In this document: positions 1 through 6,555 of the stretch, piece after piece
How positions within the stretch are numbered: position 1 is the stretch's first letter
How the letters are laid out: every line of letters starts with the position of its first letter
Assembly (NCBI GenBank): GCA_902513935.1
Contig: CABXOR010000057.1
Location: 1 to 9,002, forward strand
DNA length: 9,002 nt
Direction of reading: 5' to 3'
Source of the DNA: an uncultured SAR324 cluster bacterium
GTDB lineage: Bacteria > SAR324 > NAC60-12
The notes under the pieces: generated by a model
Told to the model about the DNA's origin: nothing
Database searches by the model: none
Seen by the model: the letters and a program-made list of their open reading frames with translations, nothing else
Made by a program: the position numbers and the translations under genes

Positions 1-1167
1 TAAAAATATTTTAGCCGTATCCACCCATTGATGAGACTCCAACCGTTTTTCCATATCTGGTAATGAAAGACGTTTTTCTTCAATTTTAACTATTCGATCG
101 CCCCGTCCTTTGAGTACAAAAGACTTATCAGGAGCCATCTCTGCCACATCTCCAGTGAGGAGCCAACCTTCATTTTCGACCTCATTAAAAAAGGGTGAGC
201 GAACCTTGAGAAAAAGATCCGGTAGCTCCACTTCCACTTCCACTTTTCGGAAAGGCTTCCACGTATCTTCTACCACCGTCTCCGGACTTTGCTGGCGCCA
301 AGCGATTCCGCCAGTTTCGGTGGAACCTAATATTTCGTAAGGAGTGAGTTGTGCCGATTGTGTAAAGTTCAAAGAGGTTCCCACATTCAACGGCCCACCC
401 GATGAAAAAATAACGCGACAATTCCTACCCAATTCGGACAAATCAATCAATTCCGGCATTCGTTTTAAATGGGCCGGGCCGGAGACGAGGCACGCAATGT
501 CTACAGTTTTTAGTTTTTCGACCATATCATTCGGTGAAAAAAGTATTTCATTCCAAAAAACCCTGCCAGCGTGTAAAGGCCACAAGACTTTGAACAATAA
601 ACCATAAATGTGTTGGTGAGAAACTGTAGAAAATATTGTTGAATTCCCAAGTTTTTCACCCCACACGGCCTCTTGTTCTTCGACTTCAGATTCTAAATTA
701 GCTAGTGTTTTTTTAATCGCTTTTCTGGTTCCGGTCGAACCCGAAGTGTATATTTCTAACTGAATCACGTCCTTCTTCAAGGCTTCCCACACAGGGAATG
801 TTGAATTCAATGGAGAAACAATGGGAGAAATGCTGGGAACGTTTTTAAGATTTATTTTGCTATCAGTGACCACTCCCGCAAGGTCGTTATTCATTTCATC
901 TAGTGTCTGTTGTCTAAAATTAGGTGGCAAGACCGCCACAGAATCGGCATGCCAAAGGGCAAACAAACCAACAGTAAATCGATAAGTATCTTCAGAATAG
1001 AGTAGCCAACGTCCAACACCAATCTTTCTAATGATTGTGGACAACACCGTTACATCTTCGACAAAATCCTTCCACAAAAACACACGGTCGTTTGACACAG
1101 CAACAGGTGTGTAAGCAACACGACCAACAGACAACAAGCATGAAAGCGGAATGCACTTAGTTTGCAT
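1..1167 (-). CDS. Acyl-AMP ligase (aryl starter activation, ApeH-like), 3' end cut by window
   Basis: ANL-superfamily adenylate-forming enzyme. It would activate an aryl or acyl carboxylate with ATP and load it on an ACP, the priming step of aryl-polyene synthesis in the cytoplasm. The frame is open without a stop for 389 codons to the window edge. Visible core motifs are the phosphate loop YTSGSTGTRK (residues 140-149), GSTETGG (281-287), WLLTGD (335-340) and KGRGDR (353-358) followed by K361. The C-terminal lid with the usual catalytic lysine is missing because it lies outside the window; the family usually runs to about 450 residues. The start is the ATG at 1167-1165, which overlaps the end of the upstream membrane-protein gene by 11 nt. 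No Shine-Dalgarno sequence is visible, so translation is probably coupled. Substrate cannot be read from sequence; an aryl acid is inferred from context. Confidence 0.88.
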   Translation of the reverse strand, partial: MQTKCIPLSCLLSVGRVAYTPVAVSNDRVFLWKDFVEDVTVLSTIIRKIGVGRWLLYSEDTYRFTVGLFALWHADSVAVLPPNFRQQTLDEMNNDLAGVVTDSKINLKNVPSISPIVSPLNSTFPVWEALKKDVIQLEIYTSGSTGTRKAIKKTLANLESEVEEQEAVWGEKLGNSTIFSTVSHQHIYGLLFKVLWPLHAGRVFWNEILFSPNDMVEKLKTVDIACLVSGPAHLKRMPELIDLSELGRNCRVIFSSGGPLNVGTSLNFTQSAQLTPYEILGSTETGGIAWRQQSPETVVEDTWKPFRKVEVEVELPDLFLKVRSPFFNEVENEGWLLTGDVAEMAPDKSFVLKGRGDRIVKIEEKRLSLPDMEKRLESHQWVDTAKIFL

Positions 1168-1672
1168 TAGAAGCAGGGGGAGGGAATATTCTACGCAGAA
1201 GCAGGTCTAGTGGTGTACCAACAAATCGACGGAAACGCCAATGACGATAAATAAATTCCACTAAAAACAGCAACCCCATCAGTCCATATGCTACAACACC
1301 GTTGTACAACGTCCAAACTTCTAGGCTGGAAAAAAATGCCAAGAACAATGCCATACTTCCATTCAACGTAAAAAATAAACACCAAACCACAGTGACATTT
1401 TTGCAATACAATAGCTCATTCTCACTCAAATCTTTTGTCTTCGTTCCAGCAATTTTTTCAATCACCGTCGGAGGATACACTAAAGTTCTCCCAAAAGAAA
1501 ACAGCAACACACTGTTCACCAATGTCGGCACCAACAAAAGTAAATTCGCAACTAACAAATCTGTTGTTGACAACACAGTAAAAATGGAATAAATCAAGGC
1601 TGGATAAATCACAATTTTGAGAACTTTTCCAATTGAAGTGAAGGAATACTTCATGTTATTATTATAGTTCAC
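1157..1672 (-). CDS. COG4648-type small integral membrane protein (ApeG-like)
   Basis: A 171-residue hydrophobic protein with about four predicted membrane segments (roughly residues 18-38, 40-60, 90-113 and 117-142) and a basic C-terminal tail (RHWRFRR). Conserved-looking elements are VYPP near residues 66-69 and the WCLFFTLNG / LYNGVVAYGLMG stretches, which resemble the uncharacterised COG4648 family often found between the ACPs and the acyl-AMP ligase of APE clusters. Its biochemical role is not known to me; a role in membrane assembly or transfer of the polyene is inference only. The start is uncertain: a GTG at 1672 gives 171 residues, while an in-frame ATG at 1654 gives 165. Neither has a clear ribosome binding site. 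It begins 9 nt after the second ACP and its stop overlaps the ligase start. Confidence 0.75.
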   Translation of the reverse strand: MNYNNNMKYSFTSIGKVLKIVIYPALIYSIFTVLSTTDLLVANLLLLVPTLVNSVLLFSFGRTLVYPPTVIEKIAGTKTKDLSENELLYCKNVTVVWCLFFTLNGSMALFLAFFSSLEVWTLYNGVVAYGLMGLLFLVEFIYRHWRFRRFVGTPLDLLLRRIFPPPASNAN

Positions 1673-1681
1673 GTAGAATGT

Positions 1682-1951
1682 TTATTTGGCTATTACTTCC
1701 TCTTCTCTTGCCCGGAGCAATTCATACAAACAATCAACAACATCCTGTATCGTTCGAGCAGATTTTAATTTATCTGCAGAAATTTTTTCGTCATATTTTT
1801 CTTCCAACTGCAGGATAAGTTCAATCGCATCAATACTATCAAAATCTAAATCTTCATACAGCTTGGTTTCGGGTTTAATTAAGGCTCTATCGATTGCTAA
1901 AAGATCTACAACCACATCTTCAACTTTATAAAATATTTCCTCTTTATCCAT
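1682..1951 (-). CDS. Acyl carrier protein 2 of the APE pathway
   Basis: An 89-residue acyl carrier protein. The phosphopantetheine attachment site is Ser39 in DFDSIDAIEL, with the usual helical amphipathic pattern before and after it. The second helix continues as LQLEEKYDEKIS, and the tail is charged (REEEVIAK). It carries either the starter/growing chain or the finished polyene; which of these cannot be told from sequence. The ATG at 1951 is preceded by AAGGGA (1956-1961) at a good distance. The first codons overlap the end of the preceding ACP gene by 8 nt, so the two ACPs are probably made together. It is clearly diverged from its neighbour, so this is not a recent duplication. Confidence 0.9.
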   Translation of the reverse strand: MDKEEIFYKVEDVVVDLLAIDRALIKPETKLYEDLDFDSIDAIELILQLEEKYDEKISADKLKSARTIQDVVDCLYELLRAREEEVIAK

Positions 1952-2225
1952 TAATTCCCTTATTTAACATTTCATTTTTAACAAATTCAATGAGCGAGTT
2001 GACAGAGGCAAAATGTTGACGATTTTTCTCATCTCCTTCTTTTATTATTATACCGTATTTTCGCTGTAACGCAATTCCCAACTCTAGGGCGTCAATGGAG
2101 TCAAGACCAAGTCCATCTCCAAAGAGAGCCTCGTCGTTTTTAATGTCTTCAGGTTTAATATCTTCCAGAAAAAGAGACTCAATAATAAGTAGCTTAATTT
2201 CATTTTCCATTACTGCCGATGTCAT
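1944..2225 (-). CDS. Acyl carrier protein 1 of the APE pathway
   Basis: A 93-residue acyl carrier protein. The phosphopantetheine site is Ser43 within GLGLDSIDALEL, preceded by an acidic N-terminal helix region and followed by ALQRKYGIIIKEGDE. This form, with a GDGLGLDS loop, is typical of the first of the paired ACPs in APE and related pigment clusters. The ATG at 2225 is chosen over an internal ATG (codon 6, 2210) because a very strong Shine-Dalgarno sequence (GGAAGGTGA) sits just upstream. The gene start overlaps the acyltransferase 3' end by 26 nt and its stop overlaps the second ACP by 8 nt. It would need activation by a phosphopantetheinyl transferase that is not in this window. Confidence 0.9.
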   Translation of the reverse strand: MTSAVMENEIKLLIIESLFLEDIKPEDIKNDEALFGDGLGLDSIDALELGIALQRKYGIIIKEGDEKNRQHFASVNSLIEFVKNEMLNKGING

Positions 2226-3000
2226 TAAAAATCACCTTCCTTTCAAAAAACTGTTGCAAATGTGATGTTAGTTTACGTGCTGATACAGTGTCATACTTTG
2301 GATTGTTAAGAACTTTTTCAGGAATTATAGGTTCATGAATATCTACGAGCATTTCCATTGAATGCGGTGGAACATGATACCATTTCCAGTCTTTCATCAG
2401 AATTGGCGCAGTAATACTCAAGACTGCCGGCACAATTGGGAAGTCGCTTTTCAGTGCAATCCAAGCTGCAGAACGTTTGAAAAGCCTTAAAGTTTGAGGT
2501 AACGAACGTGTGCCTTCTGGAAAGATTATAATGGGTGTTCCTTGATTCAGTTTTTTTACACAAGCATCAATCAGTTTCTCACCATCCTCGTTGGAAATAT
2601 AACCCGCAGATCTGGCAACTACACCCATATAAATTGAGCCCATTATTTTCGGTTTCACCACACATATTGCACGTGGTAGAATTGCGAGAATCAGTACAAT
2701 ATCTAACAAAGTGGGATGATTTGCAACAAAAATATAAGCAGTAGAGGGCAAGCGTTCCAGTCCTTTGCATTTTGCATTAATCAAACGAAAAACTTTAAGA
2801 TACCAATAAAAGGCGCGAAAAGAATAATGTACAATTTTCTGTATATTTTGTTCCCTCTTTTCATGAAACGAGTTAGGAATTACACCTATTAGCAGTGTTA
2901 GCAAATTCAAGAACAAACCTCCAAGGCCAAAGAGTACAAAAGCCAATCCTGTACCTGCAGCGATCCGTAAATACTGGATTATACGGATAGCTTTTCCCAT
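2200..3000 (-). CDS. PlsC-type 1-acylglycerol-3-phosphate acyltransferase family (ApeD-like)
   Basis: A 266-residue membrane-associated acyltransferase of the lysophospholipid acyltransferase (PlsC/LPLAT) family. The acceptor motif HX4D is NHPTLLD (His95, Asp100) and the second block is FPEGTRS (160-166). A hydrophobic N-terminal stretch at about residues 13-41 should anchor it to the inner membrane. In this setting it probably transfers the polyene acyl chain or a fatty acyl group to build the lipid anchor; the exact acceptor is inference. The start is the ATG at 3000, which overlaps the chain-length-factor gene by 22 nt. A TTG two codons upstream (3006) would also be in frame but is less likely. 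The TGA stop lies inside the first ACP gene. Confidence 0.88.
   Translation of the reverse strand: MGKAIRIIQYLRIAAGTGLAFVLFGLGGLFLNLLTLLIGVIPNSFHEKREQNIQKIVHYSFRAFYWYLKVFRLINAKCKGLERLPSTAYIFVANHPTLLDIVLILAILPRAICVVKPKIMGSIYMGVVARSAGYISNEDGEKLIDACVKKLNQGTPIIIFPEGTRSLPQTLRLFKRSAAWIALKSDFPIVPAVLSITAPILMKDWKWYHVPPHSMEMLVDIHEPIIPEKVLNNPKYDTVSARKLTSHLQQFFERKVIFNDIGSNGK
2231..2240 (-). promoter_or_regulatory. Strong Shine-Dalgarno site of the first ACP gene
   Basis: On the minus strand the bases read GGAAGGTGAT, an almost complete match to the 16S anti-Shine-Dalgarno sequence, ending 5 nt before the ATG at 2225. It lies inside the 3' end of the acyltransferase gene. It is by far the best ribosome binding site in the window, which fits a carrier protein that must be made in excess of the enzymes. 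Confidence 0.75.
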
Positions 3001-3719
3001 GTCCAATATAGTCGTTTATGTAAAAAAGATACCATTTTATCTTCAGATAATAACCAGCGTATAAACATCAACGCCTGTGGAAACTTCATGGGTTGCACTT
3101 CTTTTGTATTTGACGTAAAAGTCAGTTTCAGCCGATACCCTTCCCGGCCTAAATCACTGTCAAACAAAAACGCAGCCGCATAAGGAAATTCAGGAGACCG
3201 ACCATATTGTGCAAAGCAAGCCGGAACAGATTCATCAGCAACTACCAACAAGGTGTTTTGTTCCGGATAACGGTGTTGCATGGTCAACGCTTCAAGATAT
3301 CCATAACAAAACGATGCTTCTCCGCCAGATAATGCTGTCGATGGTTGACGATTTCTAACTTCAATAGAAAATAATCCAGATGCAGTGTTGTGGACAGAAT
3401 GACTGAATTTTTGAGGCGAAAACAAATCCCCATTGATCAACAGCTCAGAGAGTTCTAATGCTGTTTTGAGTTCTCCATGATGTGACGCTAAAACAGAGTT
3501 CACAGAAGACAAATCAGTTGTATCTTTAAAGTTAAAAATGACCTGCATCACCATCCGCCCCAGATCACTCAATCGACGACGACGAATTGTTGGCAAAAAT
3601 GGAAGTTTTGGACTTCCGTTTTTGGGAAGCATTGTTGGCGCAGAGGTCCATTTCATCCATTCAGATTCGGTTTCGACTGTTGGCGCCCATGCAGCCCATT
3701 GTTTCAAGGTAACAATCAT
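2979..3719 (-). CDS. Ketosynthase-like chain length factor (ApeC-like)
   Basis: A 246-residue protein matching the short ketosynthase-N-like family called beta-ketoacyl synthase chain length factor in APE clusters. Landmarks are the N-terminal WAAWAP (8-13), a basic IRRRRLSDLGRM block (45-56), SPQKFSHSVHN (101-111) and the SGGEASF segment (131-137). There is no TACSS-type nucleophile motif and no NAHGT histidine, so it is not expected to condense by itself. It likely pairs with one of the two full ketosynthases and sets chain length. Longer in-frame starts exist (ATG 3725, GTG 3761). ATG 3719 fits the family N terminus and has GAAG at a suitable distance; ATG 3725 would be only 3 nt from it. 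The gene follows the pseudogene gap and overlaps the acyltransferase start. Confidence 0.85.
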   Translation of the reverse strand: MIVTLKQWAAWAPTVETESEWMKWTSAPTMLPKNGSPKLPFLPTIRRRRLSDLGRMVMQVIFNFKDTTDLSSVNSVLASHHGELKTALELSELLINGDLFSPQKFSHSVHNTASGLFSIEVRNRQPSTALSGGEASFCYGYLEALTMQHRYPEQNTLLVVADESVPACFAQYGRSPEFPYAAAFLFDSDLGREGYRLKLTFTSNTKEVQPMKFPQALMFIRWLLSEDKMVSFLHKRLYWTWEKLSV

Positions 3720-4135
3720 TGACATTCGCTTCAATTTCTTTGTTCTTACAAAATCAGACACAAATGCCTATTTGATTTAAATTTTGAATATCTAACCTAA
3801 ATCCAAGTATTATTTTTGTATTTTGGCTTTTTAAGATAACTAATTGAGGTTTATAAATAATTCACATTTGAATCATTCCAACTACCACCCCGAAAAATTC
3901 TATATTACCCTTTTTCTGGACCCCTAGGATCGTTTTTTGCGCCACTGGCATAATATTCCTTCCCTAAATAATCATGGCCCCATTCCCACAAATTTCCGTT
4001 CATATCTACAATACCAAAAAATATTTAAAGGGAAACTTCCCACCGGTGCAGACTGTTTGAAGCCCCGCAAAAAAAGAAACTGGTGTCAAAAACAATAAAG
4101 AAGTAAACAATAATTTAAACATTGTCTAACTCGAT
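3720..4135. other. Gap of about 416 bp between two ketosynthase-family genes
   Basis: This is the only stretch over 300 bp without an intact gene. Apart from the FGE-domain relic it is very AT-rich, notably at 3780-3860. I see no convincing terminator hairpin, insertion sequence, tRNA or inverted repeat in it. The short open frame from the ATG at 4122 to the TAG at 4006 encodes a signal peptide plus about 19 unrelated residues and is the broken 5' end of the relic. A promoter for the downstream half of the cluster could lie here, but no clear -35/-10 pair can be assigned with confidence. Confidence 0.6.
3754..4122 (-). pseudogene. Decayed remnant of a secreted FGE/SUMF1-domain protein
   Basis: This fills most of the only long gene-free gap. 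From an ATG at 4122 there is a signal-peptide-like start (MFKLLFTSLLFL..., about 19 residues ending SFFA). Downstream, pieces of the C-terminal part of a formylglycine-generating-enzyme-type domain lie in different frames. SAPVGSFPLNIF is at about 4052-4017; GIVDMNGNLWEW and NDPRGPEKG at 4015-3908; an in-frame TAA at 3907-3905; then RIFRGGSWND, a second TAA at 3853-3851, and GFRLDI after another shift at 3804-3787, ending at a TGA at 3756-3754. The shift before GIVDMNG lies in a run of six T, where five would restore the frame. The signal peptide joins the domain tail directly and out of frame, so the N-terminal two thirds of the domain appear deleted. Identification is from motif memory, without a database search. 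Confidence 0.72.
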
Positions 4136-5368
4136 TTAAACTAATTTTTTAAAAATTAGCGAGGTATTGACTCCACCAAAAGCGAAATTGTTGCACATCA
4201 TGTATTCAACATCAAGCTGTCTGCCTTCGTCTTTTATATAATCAATCGAGGAACAAAGTGGGTCCACCTCATTCAGATTGAGCGTTGGAGCAAACCAGTT
4301 TTCACGAGCCATATGCAACGTAATCCATGTTTCCAACGCGCCACAACCGCCCATCGTGTGTCCGATATGTCCTTTTAGCGAACTAATCGGAATGTGTTCT
4401 CCAAAGACAAGCCATGTGGCTTCTGACTCAGCTATGTCACCCACTTCGGTGGCTGTGCCGTGAGCATTGACATAACCGATGGCTTCCGGAGTTAAATTTG
4501 CGTCTTCCAGTGCGAGCAGCATCGCTTTTTTCATTCCTGATACAGCCGGTGCAGTCAGATGTTCACCATCTGAGTTTGCACCATAACCTACAAGTTCAGC
4601 GTAAATTGCTGCGCCTCTTTCTTGAGCCGATTTTAAATTTTCTAAAATCAAAGTAGCGGCCCCTTCTCCAATAACTACACCATCCCGATTTTTGTCAAAA
4701 GGAGCAGGCGTTTGTTTGGGATTTTTGTTTTTGGTCGAAGTGGCATATAGCACATCAAACATCACCGCTTCTGAAACAGAAAGTTCTTCTGCACCTCCAG
4801 CAATCATAAAATCCTGTTGTCCATATTTAATGCTTTCATAAGCATATCCGATGCCTTGGCTTCCGGAAGTACATGCACTACAAGTCGGAATTATCCGGCC
4901 TTTGACTTTAAAAAAATTACCCAAATTAGCTACACACGTATGGCTCATCATCTTAATATATGTGGTCGAAGAAATTCCTTTCAAGCGTTTATGAACGTGC
5001 AAGTTCTCAAAAAAAACTTGATGCGCAGTAGGACTGCCAGTTCCGGAACCATAAGCCACGCCCATCCGTCCGTCTGTCACATTAGACGTTCCCAACAGAC
5101 CAGCATCTTCCAAAGCTAACTCGCTCGCTCGCGTGGCTAACAATGAAACACGCCCCATTGCACGGATCGATTTTCTCGAGTAGTGTTTTGGTACCTCAAA
5201 GTCTTCAATCGGTGCGGCCAAGTGAGTTCGCAATCCGTCAATTCCTTTCCAGTCAGGCATGATTTGTACTGCCGAACGGTGCGCTTTCAGGCTTTCAAAG
5301 ACCATAGGCCAATCCAGTCCAATTGGTGACAACCCAGCCATTCCCGTCACAACAACTTGCCGAGTCAT
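4136..5368 (-). CDS. Beta-ketoacyl-ACP synthase, FabF-type (ApeR-like)
   Basis: A complete 410-residue elongating ketosynthase that condenses acyl-ACP with malonyl-ACP in the cytoplasm. The catalytic triad is visible: nucleophile Cys166 in SACTSGS, His303 in NAHGTATEVGD, and His337 in LKGHIGHTMGG with Lys332 ahead of it. The C-terminal glycine-rich NNFAFGGVN is also present. Length is that of the family. The ATG at 5368 overlaps the ketoreductase stop by 4 nt (ATGA), indicating coupled translation. Gene order ketosynthase, dehydratase, ketoreductase, ketosynthase matches the ApeO-P-Q-R order I recall from enterobacterial APE clusters, making this the ApeR counterpart by position. It and the other ketosynthase are clearly different in sequence, so they probably have distinct partners or chain-length ranges. 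Confidence 0.92.
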   Translation of the reverse strand: MTRQVVVTGMAGLSPIGLDWPMVFESLKAHRSAVQIMPDWKGIDGLRTHLAAPIEDFEVPKHYSRKSIRAMGRVSLLATRASELALEDAGLLGTSNVTDGRMGVAYGSGTGSPTAHQVFFENLHVHKRLKGISSTTYIKMMSHTCVANLGNFFKVKGRIIPTCSACTSGSQGIGYAYESIKYGQQDFMIAGGAEELSVSEAVMFDVLYATSTKNKNPKQTPAPFDKNRDGVVIGEGAATLILENLKSAQERGAAIYAELVGYGANSDGEHLTAPAVSGMKKAMLLALEDANLTPEAIGYVNAHGTATEVGDIAESEATWLVFGEHIPISSLKGHIGHTMGGCGALETWITLHMARENWFAPTLNLNEVDPLCSSIDYIKDEGRQLDVEYMMCNNFAFGGVNTSLIFKKLV

Positions 5369-6090
5369 AACATGCCTCCATTGACCGAAATCACTTGACC
5401 GGTAATATACGCAGCTTTTTCAGAAAACAAAAAACACACCAAACCGGCAACCTCTTCTGGCTTACCCAAGCGTCGCATTGGAATCCGTATTTTTGCTTCA
5501 TCCAAAGGAATTTTTGCGAGCATATCGGTTTCAATCAGTCCCGGAGCAACACAATTTGCAGTGATTTTACGTTTCGCTAATTCCTGCGCCAAGGCACGGG
5601 TAGCACCAATAATTCCGGCTTTTGCCGCACCATAATTTACCTGTCCTGGATTTCCAGCCAAAGCACTGATTGACGAAAGCGTGACGATTCGTCCTCCGTT
5701 TTTTGCTAAAATCATTGGCATCACCAGAGGACGGAGCACATTGTAAAATCCATCCAAATTCGTTTGGATGACCACATCCCAATCTTCTCCGGAAAGCGCA
5801 GGGAAGGCAGCATCTGCTGTAATTCCTGCATTACAAACTGCCCCATAAAAAGTTCCGAATTCCTGAGCATTTTCCTCAATCGACTTCCTAGCAGCGGCTC
5901 GATTTGAAACATCAAAAGGTAAAAGACTCGCACAACCCCCTTTGCTTTGAATTTCCTCAAGCACTTCTTTGGCTTTGGTATGATTCGATTTATAGTTCAA
6001 CACCACTTCGAAACCTGCAGAGGATAATTCCAACACCACTGCCCGGCCAATTCCCCGACTGCTTCCTGTTACCAAAACTCTCTTTTTCAT
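5365..6090 (-). CDS. fabG: 3-ketoacyl-ACP reductase, FabG/SDR family (ApeQ-like)
   Basis: A complete 241-residue short-chain dehydrogenase/reductase that reduces the 3-ketoacyl-ACP formed in each elongation cycle, using NAD(P)H. The nucleotide-binding loop TGSSRGIG is at residues 8-15 and the structural NAG at 87-89. The catalytic set is Asn111, Ser140, Tyr153 and Lys157 (NYGAAKAG), with the usual C-terminal GQVISVNGGM. The ATG at 6090 follows the dehydratase gene by 16 nt, with a weak GGA upstream. Its stop overlaps the next ketosynthase start (ATGA). The family also serves housekeeping fatty acid synthesis, but the neighbours argue for a dedicated polyene-pathway reductase. The symbol is the family name, not proof of the housekeeping role. 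Confidence 0.93.
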   Translation of the reverse strand: MKKRVLVTGSSRGIGRAVVLELSSAGFEVVLNYKSNHTKAKEVLEEIQSKGGCASLLPFDVSNRAAARKSIEENAQEFGTFYGAVCNAGITADAAFPALSGEDWDVVIQTNLDGFYNVLRPLVMPMILAKNGGRIVTLSSISALAGNPGQVNYGAAKAGIIGATRALAQELAKRKITANCVAPGLIETDMLAKIPLDEAKIRIPMRRLGKPEEVAGLVCFLFSEKAAYITGQVISVNGGML

Positions 6091-6106
6091 AGAGTATCCA
6101 AGTCGT

Positions 6107-6550
6107 CTATGGTTTTGTTTCGTAAAATTTCAAACGTCCTCTGACAAGTAATTCACCATCGTCCGCATTACGAATATCACAATCAAAAACTCCGAATCCG
6201 TCTCGTTCCATCAAAAAATTTGCAGAAATCAACAATTCTTGTTTCTGAAAAAATTCTTGAACAAACAGTTCTACTTTTATGGAACCCAGGAGAACTCCTA
6301 TTTTTCCTCGTTCTGTTTTGTCAGTTTTGTTCAAACTGGAGTGTGCGGCCACGCCTTGCGACATATATTCAATTCCAACATATGCAGGAACATTTCCATA
6401 CTCATTGATAAAGGGATCTTGTGTAGAAATCTTCATCAGACAATCGATTCGGTTAGCATCTCGATAAATAACCCGTTCCAGCAAAGCCATAGTACGAGTA
6501 TGAGGAACCAATCCGGAAATCGGCGGATAATTTGATTTAGTGGAAAACAT
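6107..6550 (-). CDS. 3-hydroxyacyl-ACP dehydratase, hotdog fold (ApeP-like)
   Basis: A complete 147-residue hotdog-fold dehydratase. It would remove water from 3-hydroxyacyl-ACP to leave the trans double bond that, kept unreduced, builds the conjugated polyene. The catalytic histidine is His17 in LVPHTRTM and the acidic residue is Glu61 in YVGIEYMSQ, matching the PH and GIEYMAQ signatures of this dehydratase group. It lies 5 nt after the upstream ketosynthase stop and 16 nt before the ketoreductase, so it is inside the operon. APE systems described elsewhere use a pair of dehydratases (ApeI and ApeP); only this one is visible here, and a second could lie beyond the left edge after the ligase. 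Confidence 0.9.
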   Translation of the reverse strand: MFSTKSNYPPISGLVPHTRTMALLERVIYRDANRIDCLMKISTQDPFINEYGNVPAYVGIEYMSQGVAAHSSLNKTDKTERGKIGVLLGSIKVELFVQEFFQKQELLISANFLMERDGFGVFDCDIRNADDGELLVRGRLKFYETKP

Positions 6551-6555
6551 GAGGT

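Noticed and set aside
228..245. Three tandem copies of the hexamer CCACTT
   Set aside because: It lies in frame in the acyl-AMP ligase and encodes an alternating Glu-Val strand; three copies are too few to call a functional repeat.
185..421. A 78-codon minus-strand open frame, and similar frames on the plus strand at 110-607
   Set aside because: They overlap the ligase in other frames. The ligase frame holds all the adenylation motifs, so these are shadows.
1302..1592. A 96-codon plus-strand open frame
   Set aside because: It is antisense to the membrane-protein gene, shows no family signature, and has no supporting start context.
3720..3761. Longer starts (GTG 3761, ATG 3725) for the chain length factor
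   Set aside because: The extra residues are polar and basic, do not fit the family N terminus, and the GTG start overlaps the end of the FGE relic. ATG 3719 has the better spacing to a purine-rich site.
4006..4122. A possible real 38-codon secreted peptide gene
   Set aside because: Beyond the signal peptide its residues are the FGE-domain tail read in the wrong frame, so it is better seen as part of the pseudogene.
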